Both the position numbers and the translations under genes were made by a program. Positions 57,032 to 64,000 of a stretch of DNA of 64,000 nt are shown one piece after another; positions within the stretch are counted from its first letter, which is position 1, and every line of letters starts with the position of its first letter. The notes beneath the pieces are model-generated. The model worked only from the letters and a program-made list of their open reading frames with translations. It was not told the origin of the DNA and made no database searches. The stretch spans positions 1,178,001 to 1,242,000 of the forward strand of contig NZ_CP090640.1 of NCBI RefSeq assembly GCF_029633825.1, in the 5' to 3' direction. This DNA is from Burkholderia contaminans. Lineage in GTDB: Bacteria; Pseudomonadota; Gammaproteobacteria; Burkholderiales; Burkholderiaceae.

Positions 57032-58581
57032 ATGGCTGCCATCGTGTCTACCTCGACCGCAGTCGATGCCCGCGTGCTGACTGATGCGCAGCAGGCGCTG
57101 CTTGCGCGTCTGCACGCGTATTCCCCCGACGCGCCCGATGCACCGCTGCCGTACAGCCGGCGCCTTGCCGAAGCCGAACGCTGGTCGCATGCGCACGCGC
57201 TGGCCGTGATCGACGAATACAAGCGCTTCGCGTTCCTCGCGCAGGCGGCCGGCCATCCGGTCACGCCGTCGCACGCGGTCGACGCCGCCTGGCACCTGCA
57301 CCTGCAATACACGCGCGAATACTGGGACGTGTTCTGCGCCGACGTGCTGCGCGCGCCGCTGCATCACGTGCCGGGTGCGGGCGCGCCCGACGAGGCCGCG
57401 CAGTACGCGCGGCACTACCGGCAGACGCTCGACAGCTACCGCAGGCTGTTCGGCTGCGAGCCGCCCGAAGCGATCTGGCCGCGCCCCGTGGCCGTGCCCG
57501 CCGACGCCCCCGCGCAGCGCGCAGAACCGCGCGATGGCCCGTCTAGCGAGCCCGCCGCACGCCCGCGACGCTGGCGGCGCTTCGCGAAGCTCGCTTGGCC
57601 GACGGCGGCGATCAGCGTCGCGGCGACCTGCGCGAGCGCGAGCGATTTCAATGTGTTGGACTTCTCGGGGCCGGACTTTCTCGGGTTGTTCTACGTGCCG
57701 CTCTGCATCGCCGCGCTGCTGCTGATCGCCGGCCTGCAGTGGCTCGAATACCGCCACCGTGTGTGGGGAACGCGCGCCGCCGAATCGTCGCCCGACCTGA
57801 GCGCGGAGGAAGCGGCGTATCTCGCGGGCGGCGGTGCGCGCATGGCGCAGGTCGCGATGCTGTCGCTCGCGCATGCCGGTGCGATCGAGCTGCGGATGAG
57901 CAAGGCCCACGGCGCGCGGGTGCGGATCGACGATCCGCGACAAGCCGGCGCTTATGGCGCCGACTGGGAATGGCTGAGGAGGCAGCCCGGCGGCGAGGCG
58001 AGCTGCCACGCGTTTCGTCAGCGTCTCGCGTGGCGCGAAGCCGAATGCGCCGCGGCGTTGCAGCGCAAAGGCTGGCTCTGGGCGCCGGGCGAGATGCGGG
58101 CGACGCGGATGGCCGCGCGCGCGATCCTGCTGCTCGTGTACGGCGCGGGCGCGGCGAAGCTCGCGGTCGGCCTGACCCGCGGCCGGCCCGTGCTGCTGCT
58201 GATGATTGTCATGACGGCGTTCATGGTCGCGTACCACTTCATGGTCGGACGCCTGCCCGGCCTGGGGCGCGGCGGCATGACGCGCGGCGGCCGGCGGCGC
58301 TCGACGCGCACCGCGACGAACGCCGGGGCGAGCGCGCGACGCCGGACGGGCTCTTGTGGACGGCCGCGCTGTTCGGCGCCGGTGCGCTCGCCGGCACCGT
58401 GTGGGCCGCGCATTCGAAAGTGCTGATGGCGCCGCCTATCGCCGTGAAAACCGGCGGGTCGAGCGGTTCGTCCGACTCGGGCGCCGGGGACAGCAGTTCG
58501 AGCTCGTGCGGAGCGTCGAGTTCGTGCAGTTCGTCGAGCTCATGCAGCTCGAGCAGTTGCGGCGGCTGTTCGAGCACCTGA
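57032..58581 (+). CDS. TIGR04222-like membrane protein with Ser/Cys-rich tail, apparent -1 frameshift
   Basis: The first 125 residues resemble the 'glycine-rich domain'-type segment VIDEYKRFAFLAQAAGHPVT, with VDAAWHLHLQYTREYWDVFC. Membrane helices follow (FYVPLCIAALLLIAGLQWLE; later VLLLMIVMTAFMVAYHFMVG). Near 58290 the frame is lost: the original runs to 58426 in Arg-rich nonsense, whereas DGLLWTAALFGAGALAGTVW (a third helix) and a long tail made almost only of Ser, Cys and Gly read in another frame to 58581. Adding one G at 58293-58294 restores a protein of about 516 residues. The Cys-rich tail is typical of this poorly known family. Function unknown. Confidence 0.78.
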
Positions 58582-58604
58582 GCACAGCGCGCGCTGCCGG
58601 GATA

Positions 58605-58645
58605 GCGCGCCGTGCCGCCAGCGTCAGGCAGGCGGCACGGCGCGC
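58605..58645. terminator. 15-bp perfect hairpin between converging genes
   Basis: The arm at 58605-58619 (GCGCGCCGTGCCGCC) is the exact complement of 58631-58645, with an 11-nt loop. It lies in the 70-bp gap between the TIGR04222-like gene and the glycosyltransferase gene, which converge. No T-run is present, so the terminator role rests on position and stem strength. Confidence 0.65.
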
Positions 58646-58651
58646 GCCGAA

Positions 58652-61600
58652 CTACGCGATCGCGGCATCGGCAGGCGTTCGTGCCTGCGCGGCACGCCCG
58701 TCGCCCGCCTCGACGATCAGCGTCCAGTCGAACGCCGGCAGCGCGCAGAGCTGCTCGACGGTGGCCGTGTACTCGTGCGCGGGCGCGTGCAGGTAGCGCA
58801 CCTTGTCGGTCCATTCGGGCAGCGGCGCCTGCGACGTGGTCACCACGACCGCCAGCAGATCCTGTTCCGGCCGCCTTGCGATTTCCTGCAGGCTCAGCCG
58901 GACCTGGTCGAGGTCGCCCTCGGCGTCCAGGATCAGCGCGCCGGCGATCGGCGCATCCGGCCGGCCGGGCGGGTTGCCGACAGCGCCTTTGTCGATGCAC
59001 TGCTGATACACGTGGCGATAGCGCGGCAGCGCCTGCTGCAGCGCGTGATGCTTGCGGACCTTCGCCTGCGCCGTGCGCGCGAGCCCGCGGCGCAGCGCCG
59101 GGTTCGCGATCAGCCGGTCGAGCGCGTCGACCCAGGCCTGCGGCGCATCCGGGACCAGCAGGCCGTCGCAGCCGTCGTGCAGCGCGAAGCGATAGGCCGG
59201 CCGGTCGCTGACGATCGAGGGGATGCCGGCCGCCGCGTATTCCTGCCACTGGATCGTGCTCGTGGCGGCGTTGTAGTCATGGTCGGCGAGCGGCAGCAGC
59301 GCGATGTCCCAGCGCCGTTCCGGCAGGCGTCGTGCGTGCGCGTCGTAGTCGTGAAGCTCGGGCTCGCACGCGGCGGCCGGATGGCCGGCCCAGCCCGGCG
59401 GGACGTCCGCGCCGACGAAACTCACCCTGACCTTGCCGGGATGGCGCGCGCAGATCGCGTGCAGCGCCGCGTCGACGAGCGCGAAGTTGTCGGCGCGCAG
59501 CGACGCGCCGGCGATGCCGATCGTCACGCAGTCGTCGCCGCGCGCCGCCACGGGGCGGTAGAACCGGTCGAAGTCCACGCTGTCGGGCAGCACGTGAACG
59601 CGCGGGTGCGACAGCCGGTAGCGGCTGGCGATGAACGGCGTGGATACGATCACGGCGTCCGCGTTGCGCAGCATGAGTTCGATCCCCGCGCGGGCCATCC
59701 CGCCTTGCGCGGCGAGCGGATGCGCGGGCGGCAGTTCGGTCAGCAGGTCGTCGGTCTCGTAGATCACCGGCTTTTCATGCTTGAAGATCGTGTACAGGTC
59801 GTTGCCCGTCAGCAGGCCGGGCGTCAGCCGGTGCAGCAGGACGGCGTCGGCCGTGGCCAGCACGCTGCTGTCGATCTGGCCGTCCCGGATGCCCGGGACG
59901 AGTTCCCATTCGTCGCTCAGCAGACCGAACGGCAGCGTGAGGCGAATGCGCGACGACGCGCATGCGTCCGGATCGATCGAATACACGACCAGGCGCTTGC
60001 GGCGCGGTGCGGCGTCCGCAGTCGCGGCGACGGGCGCCAGCGTCCGGTTCTCCGCCAGCAGCCGGGCGTACAGCGCACCGTGGCGCGCGGCGTTGCGGCC
60101 GATGTCGTGCTGCGCGCGGATCGCATCCTGCGCGGCTGCGGCGAGTTGCGCGCGGGTTTGCGGATGTTCGATCAGGTGCGCGATCGCGTCGACCCACGCG
60201 TCGGCGGTGTCGGCGACGAGCGAGCCCGTGCTGCCGTGGACAACCGGGCCGCCTTGCGCCGGCGTAGCGACGAGCACCGTGGCCGCGCCGGCCGCCGAGT
60301 ATTCGAGCCATGCGCGCGGCGGCGCATCGTCGCGCAACGCGACCGGCGCCGCGACCAGCGCGATGTCGAGGTCCGCGCGCTTCAGCGCGTCGGCGTAGCT
60401 GTCGTAAGGGGCGGGCTCCGTAATCAGCGTGACGTCCGGTTCGCGGTCCCAGCCGGCCGGCAGCGCCGCGCCGACGAACGACACGCGGAGCTTCCCCGGA
60501 AACCGACGGCGGAGCTCGGCCAGCGCGTGGCGGACCTGCTCGAGACGCACGCCGTCGAGACCGGTGCCGGAAACCGCAAGGTTCACGTGGTCGCGCACGC
60601 CGGGCGCCGCGCGGTGCAGACGCTCGAGATCGACGCCGGTCGGCAGCACGTGGACCGATGCGTTGACTTGACGGTACTCCCGCACCAGCGCTTCCGACGG
60701 CACGACGATCGCATGCGCGCGCTGCACCGCGCTGCGGATGCCTGCCTTGCGGCGCGCGTTGTCGGCCGCGCCGGGGATGTCGGCGAGCAGCGTGTCGAGC
60801 GGCGCGTCGATCTCAAGGACGACCGGCTTGCCGAGCGAGAACAGGTGTTCCAGCGTGGCGGCGGACAGCAGGCCCGGCGTGTCGCCCTGCAGCACGATCA
60901 GGTCCGCGCGCTGCAGCGCGTCGGGATCGATGCCGGCTTGCGTGACAGGGAACGTCAGCGCCCATTCGCGGTCCAGCCGCGCGAACGGCTGCGCGAAGCG
61001 CAGGCTGGTGCGCGCGTGGTCGGCCGCTTCGGCGGTGACGACCGCGATGCACGAGCGCGGCGCGGACGCGGGCTGTCCCGGGGCGGCGGCGCCCGTCGCG
61101 ACGGCCTGCGCATCCAGCTTGTCCGCATGGGCCTGGGTCCGCTCGACGAAGTGCTGCAACTGCTGCCAGAACGCCTCCTCCTCCTTCAGGTAGACGCTGC
61201 GCGCTTCGTGAACGGTGGCCTTCGCGTGTGCGATCTCGTGTTCGTCGAGCCCCCACGCGATGCCCTTGCCGTCCATCACCCACCGGGTCGGCTCCGACAG
61301 CGACGCGTCATTCATGATGCACACGACCGGGCAGCCGCACAGCAGCGCTTCGAACACGGCGGTGGACCATTCGTACATGTACACGCACTCGACCTGTCGG
61401 AACAGCGCCGCGAGTTCGTGCGCCGAACGTTCCGGCACGCGGGTCGAGATTTCGATCGACTCGGCGGTGACCGGATGCAGCGTGCCGCCGCGCCGCAGGT
61501 GGCGATTGATGAAGACGGCCGTGCCGTTGCGGCGCGCGTCGTCGACTCCGTCGCTGTTGAAGATGCGCGTGTCGACCAGCGGCATGCGCAGCAGGTCCGC

Positions 61601-62020
61601 CTTCCATTCTTCGGGCACCAGCGACGGCCCGAACGTGAAGATGAGGTCGTCCGGCTGCAGGGTGATCGGTTCGCCGTTGATGCGGCCGGGCTCGGCCAGC
61701 AGGTAGCGCACGACGCAGCGCGCGTTGAACGGATTGCCGGTGACGACGTCCGGGTAGACGACGATCGGGCTGCGATTCGCGCGGGCGTGCGCCTGCACGA
61801 TGTCGTTGGTCAGCGGCGGCGTGCGCAGGTCGGGATGCACGACCGGCGTGCAGACGTACGCTTCCTGACCGAGCAGGTTCAGCACGTGGCACAGGTAGTG
61901 CATCGCGCGGATCCCGCCGGAGGTTTGCCGGAAATTCGGCGCGAGTATGTAGTACGGGTGGTCGAGTCGCGTAAAAATGCGCGAACCGCCGTGCGCGAGG
62001 CCAGGTTTGGGAGTCGTCAT
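58652..62020 (-). CDS. Very large multidomain glycosyltransferase (three GT-B-like units plus a C-terminal extension)
   Basis: A 1122-residue protein built of repeated glycosyltransferase-like units. The first (about 15-330) has PNFRQTSGGIRAMHYLCHVL and EWSTAVFEALLCGCPVVCIM. The second (about 345-685) has VHVLPTGVDLERLHRAA and RVSFVGAALPAGWDREPDVT. The third (about 700-1020) has VVYSIDPDACASSRIRLTLP, VHVLPDSVDFDRFYRPV and the GT4-like donor motif QWQEYAAAGIPSIVSDRPAY. A short end domain follows. Units two and three share parallel motifs (VLPxxVDxxR; RVSFVGAxxPxGW), so they arose by duplication. The ATG at 62020 lies 2 bp after the upstream aminotransferase stop. It probably decorates flagellin or an envelope glycan. 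Confidence 0.87.
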   Translation of the reverse strand: MTTPKPGLAHGGSRIFTRLDHPYYILAPNFRQTSGGIRAMHYLCHVLNLLGQEAYVCTPVVHPDLRTPPLTNDIVQAHARANRSPIVVYPDVVTGNPFNARCVVRYLLAEPGRINGEPITLQPDDLIFTFGPSLVPEEWKADLLRMPLVDTRIFNSDGVDDARRNGTAVFINRHLRRGGTLHPVTAESIEISTRVPERSAHELAALFRQVECVYMYEWSTAVFEALLCGCPVVCIMNDASLSEPTRWVMDGKGIAWGLDEHEIAHAKATVHEARSVYLKEEEAFWQQLQHFVERTQAHADKLDAQAVATGAAAPGQPASAPRSCIAVVTAEAADHARTSLRFAQPFARLDREWALTFPVTQAGIDPDALQRADLIVLQGDTPGLLSAATLEHLFSLGKPVVLEIDAPLDTLLADIPGAADNARRKAGIRSAVQRAHAIVVPSEALVREYRQVNASVHVLPTGVDLERLHRAAPGVRDHVNLAVSGTGLDGVRLEQVRHALAELRRRFPGKLRVSFVGAALPAGWDREPDVTLITEPAPYDSYADALKRADLDIALVAAPVALRDDAPPRAWLEYSAAGAATVLVATPAQGGPVVHGSTGSLVADTADAWVDAIAHLIEHPQTRAQLAAAAQDAIRAQHDIGRNAARHGALYARLLAENRTLAPVAATADAAPRRKRLVVYSIDPDACASSRIRLTLPFGLLSDEWELVPGIRDGQIDSSVLATADAVLLHRLTPGLLTGNDLYTIFKHEKPVIYETDDLLTELPPAHPLAAQGGMARAGIELMLRNADAVIVSTPFIASRYRLSHPRVHVLPDSVDFDRFYRPVAARGDDCVTIGIAGASLRADNFALVDAALHAICARHPGKVRVSFVGADVPPGWAGHPAAACEPELHDYDAHARRLPERRWDIALLPLADHDYNAATSTIQWQEYAAAGIPSIVSDRPAYRFALHDGCDGLLVPDAPQAWVDALDRLIANPALRRGLARTAQAKVRKHHALQQALPRYRHVYQQCIDKGAVGNPPGRPDAPIAGALILDAEGDLDQVRLSLQEIARRPEQDLLAVVVTTSQAPLPEWTDKVRYLHAPAHEYTATVEQLCALPAFDWTLIVEAGDGRAAQARTPADAAIA

Positions 62021-62022
62021 CG

Positions 62023-63180
62023 TTATCGGGTGCGGTAGAAATCGAAGACCACGTCGAGGATGCGATCCTGTTCGGCTTCGGTCATGTCGTGGTAAAGCGG
62101 CAGCCGGACGAGCCGGTCGGCGACCAGATCCGTCACCGCCATGCCGGACCCGCAGCGCCCGTAGCGCTGGCCGGCCGGCGAACTGTGCAGCGGCACGTAG
62201 TGGAACACCGCGTTCACGCCCACCGCGCGGATCTGCTGCAGCAGCTCGGTGCGTTCGGCGAGGTCGCGTGCGAGGAAATAGAACATGTGGCCGTTGCCGC
62301 GCTCGGCGAGCGAAATCGCGGGCAGCTCGATCAGCCCGTCCGCGTGCAGCGGCTGCAGCGCGTCCTGGTAGCGCTGCACGGTCGCGCGCCGCTGCGCGGT
62401 GATCACGTCCGCGTGCTCGAACTGCGCGTACAGGAACGCCGCGATCAGCTCGCCCGGCAGGAACGACGAGCCGACGTCGACCCAGGTGTACTTGTCCACC
62501 TGTCCGCGGAAGTACTGACTGCGGTTGGTGCCCTTCTCGCGGATGATCTCCGCGCGCTCGACGAGGCGCGGGTCGTTGACCAGCAGCGCGCCGCCTTCGC
62601 CCGAGATCACGTTCTTGGTCTCGTGGAAGCTGAGGCACGCGAGGTGGCCGAGGCTGCCGAGCGGCTTGTCGTTCCACGTCGACTGCAGCGCCTGGGCGGC
62701 GTCCTCGATCACCCACAGGTCGTGGTCCGCCGCGAGTTGCCCGATCACGTCCATGTCGCATGCGACGCCCGCGTAGTGCACCGGCACGATCGCGCGCGTG
62801 CGCCGGGTGATCGCGGCGGCGATCTGCGTCTCGTCGAGGTTCAGCGTGTCGCGGCGGATGTCGACGAACACCGGCGTCGCGCCGCGCAGCACGAACGCGT
62901 TGGCGGTCGACACGAACGTGTAGGACGGCATGATCACTTCGTCGCCGGGCTGCACGTCGGCGAGGATCGCGGCCATCTCGAGCGCTGCCGTGCACGAGTG
63001 CGTGAGCAGCGCGCGCTGGCAGCCGATGCGCGCTTCCAGCCAGCGGTGGCAGAGCTTCGTGAACGCCTGGTCGCCGGCGAGGCCGCCCTGCTCGACCGCT
63101 TTCGCGATGTAGTAGAGCTCCTTGCCGACCACGAACGGGCGGCCGAACGGAATGCTGTCGAGATTGGGTGGGCCGAACAT
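62023..63180 (-). CDS. wecE: dTDP-4-amino-4,6-dideoxy sugar aminotransferase (WecE/RffA type, DegT/DnrJ/EryC1 family)
   Basis: A 385-residue PLP enzyme that aminates a 4-keto-6-deoxy nucleotide sugar. It has IPFGRPFVVGKELYYIAKAV, GDQAFTKLCHRWLEARIG, LTHSCTAALEMAAILADVQP, EVIMPSYTFVSTANAFVLRG, WVIEDAAQALQSTWNDKPLG and the PLP lysine in LSFHETKNVISGEGGALLVN, all very close to the WecE/RffA group. It lies between a methyltransferase gene and the giant glycosyltransferase gene. The expected product is a 4-amino-4,6-dideoxyhexose, which the neighbouring enzymes would modify and transfer. Confidence 0.92.
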   Translation of the reverse strand: MFGPPNLDSIPFGRPFVVGKELYYIAKAVEQGGLAGDQAFTKLCHRWLEARIGCQRALLTHSCTAALEMAAILADVQPGDEVIMPSYTFVSTANAFVLRGATPVFVDIRRDTLNLDETQIAAAITRRTRAIVPVHYAGVACDMDVIGQLAADHDLWVIEDAAQALQSTWNDKPLGSLGHLACLSFHETKNVISGEGGALLVNDPRLVERAEIIREKGTNRSQYFRGQVDKYTWVDVGSSFLPGELIAAFLYAQFEHADVITAQRRATVQRYQDALQPLHADGLIELPAISLAERGNGHMFYFLARDLAERTELLQQIRAVGVNAVFHYVPLHSSPAGQRYGRCGSGMAVTDLVADRLVRLPLYHDMTEAEQDRILDVVFDFYRTR

Positions 63181-63239
63181 GGTCAGGCTCCGCGTCAAGG
63201 GGTGGGACGTTCGGCCGCGCGGTTCGCGCGCGGCGCCGC

Positions 63240-63887
63240 TCAGATGTCCTTGCGGACGAGAATCGTGAATTCGTACAGGCCGTAGTCGTGCAGCAGCGCG
63301 ACGTGGCGCGAATAGCGGCGCTTGCAGCGATCGAACAGCGCGCACGGGTCCGCGTAATACAGGAGGTCCGGGCGCATGAACGGCGGATCGGAATACGACG
63401 TCAGGCAGTTGAACGCGAAGCCCAGGCGGCTCGTCGCGTGCAGCGTGTCGAGCGTCGCGTGGATGTAGTCGAGCCACGCGTCGTCGCCGTGACCGCGCCT
63501 CACGTTGAAGATGCCGGATGCGATCCCGTAGTCCGACGCGGCCTGCGGCTCCGCGCCGACATGAAACGCCACGTTCGCGTCGTCGCGGTAGCGCTGTCGC
63601 GCGGCGTCGACCATGTCGGACGAGATGTCGTAGCCCGCATACGCGAAGCCGTCGGGCAGCGCGCGCGCCTTCAGGAAATCGACCAGCGCGCCGTAGCCGC
63701 AGCCGATGTCGTTCACCGAGTGGCCGCCGGACGCGGGCAGGATTTTCGTCAGTTGCTCGAAGCGCAGGAACTGGCCGGTTTCGCCGTTCCAGTCGACGCC
63801 GCGCGCGGTCGCGCCGTGCTCCGCCAGCCGCGCGCTGTAGTACGCGGCCACATCTTCCAGCAGGCTCGCATGCCGGGATTCGCTCAT
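63240..63887 (-). CDS. Class I SAM-dependent methyltransferase
   Basis: A 215-residue methyltransferase with motif I NDIGCGYGALVDFL, the acidic residue after strand 2 in FAYAGYDISSDMVDAARQRY and NVAFHVGAEP before motif II. The ATG at 63887 is chosen because GAGG lies eight bases upstream; GTG 63896 and ATG 63893 are too close to that site. It overlaps in control with the gene before it (TGAGGTGATG). It probably methylates a sugar or an acyl-sugar of the same glycan, but the acceptor is not known. Confidence 0.85.
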   Translation of the reverse strand: MSESRHASLLEDVAAYYSARLAEHGATARGVDWNGETGQFLRFEQLTKILPASGGHSVNDIGCGYGALVDFLKARALPDGFAYAGYDISSDMVDAARQRYRDDANVAFHVGAEPQAASDYGIASGIFNVRRGHGDDAWLDYIHATLDTLHATSRLGFAFNCLTSYSDPPFMRPDLLYYADPCALFDRCKRRYSRHVALLHDYGLYEFTILVRKDI

Positions 63888-63897
63888 GGACATCACC

Positions 63898-64000
63898 TCA
63901 GTCTTTCGAGGTCAGCGCGTACCGGCGCGCTTCGGGACCGCAGTTGAACAGCACGTCGAGCACCGTCACGCCGTGGACGAAGTCGCCCCACTGCTGCGGA
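63898..64000 (-). CDS. Partial gene, C-terminus only, same operon
   Basis: About 34 codons of an open frame run in from the right edge and end with TGA at 63898 (QQWGDFVHGVTVLDVLFNCG, then PEARRYALTSKD). The stop lies only 10 bases before the methyltransferase ATG, so the genes are in one operon. Too little is visible to name the product. Confidence 0.7.
   Translation of the reverse strand, partial: PQQWGDFVHGVTVLDVLFNCGPEARRYALTSKD

Overview
The window looks like part of chromosome 1 of a Burkholderia cepacia complex bacterium. The base composition is GC-rich with strong third-position G/C. The gene content also fits: a priA-putA neighbourhood, a tandem glycine riboswitch ahead of gcvTHP, a minimal ethanolamine locus, a CadR/PbrR-type metal-export pair, and a locus for an amino-deoxy sugar. 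This assignment is inference from gene content and protein style; no database search was possible.

Layout. 1-6.7 kb: 3' part of priA, then the trifunctional proline regulator/oxidase PutA with its own operator boxes, then a Leu/Ile/Val-type binding protein. 6.8-10.8 kb: an acyl-CoA ligase and an AidB-like acyl-CoA dehydrogenase, with a divergent TetR-type regulator. 11-14.5 kb: an aminotransferase, a polar amino-acid binding protein and a GlcD-type FAD oxidase. 14.5-18.7 kb: a PadR regulator and a Cd/Pb/Zn resistance unit (MerR-type regulator, P-type ATPase, small His-rich zinc-ribbon protein). 18.8-21.4 kb: an AraC/GyrI-like regulator and a mechanosensitive-channel-like membrane protein. 21.7-32.6 kb: ethanolamine use (eat-eutB-eutC, an acetaldehyde dehydrogenase and EutR), interrupted by a LysR/MFS pair and two flavin-binding PPOX proteins. 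Sigma-54-type promoters precede both the aldehyde dehydrogenase and eutR. 32.7-36.5 kb: a GT9-like protein coupled to a thiamine-diphosphate enzyme, then VapBC. 36.6-44.3 kb: sdaA, an alginate-lyase-family protein and riboswitch-gcvT-gcvH-gcvP. 44.4-50.3 kb: a lipoprotein, a Gfo/Idh/MocA oxidoreductase, an SGNH hydrolase, Rep helicase and a di-haem cytochrome c.

50.5-56.3 kb is a genomic island in tRNA-Arg(CCG). It is bounded by a 45-bp direct repeat of the tRNA 3' end and is visibly less GC-rich than its surroundings. It carries an IS256-family transposase remnant, a tightly coupled type VI secretion cassette (PAAR with a transthyretin-like tail, a papain-like Cys/His effector candidate, and two small membrane proteins that are likely immunity factors), two unrecognised genes, a truncated serine recombinase, and a toxin-antitoxin pair whose toxin has an in-frame stop. 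No intact integrase is visible.

56.5-64 kb: a small XRE protein, a TIGR04222-like membrane protein with a Ser/Cys-rich tail, and a sugar locus on the minus strand (a very large multidomain glycosyltransferase, a WecE-type sugar aminotransferase, a methyltransferase and a partial gene). The sugar locus may serve flagellin or O-antigen glycosylation.

Three otherwise well-preserved genes (putA, the tetR-like gene and the TIGR04222-like gene) each carry an apparent one-base loss. A shared cause such as sequencing indels should be considered before reading them as real mutations.
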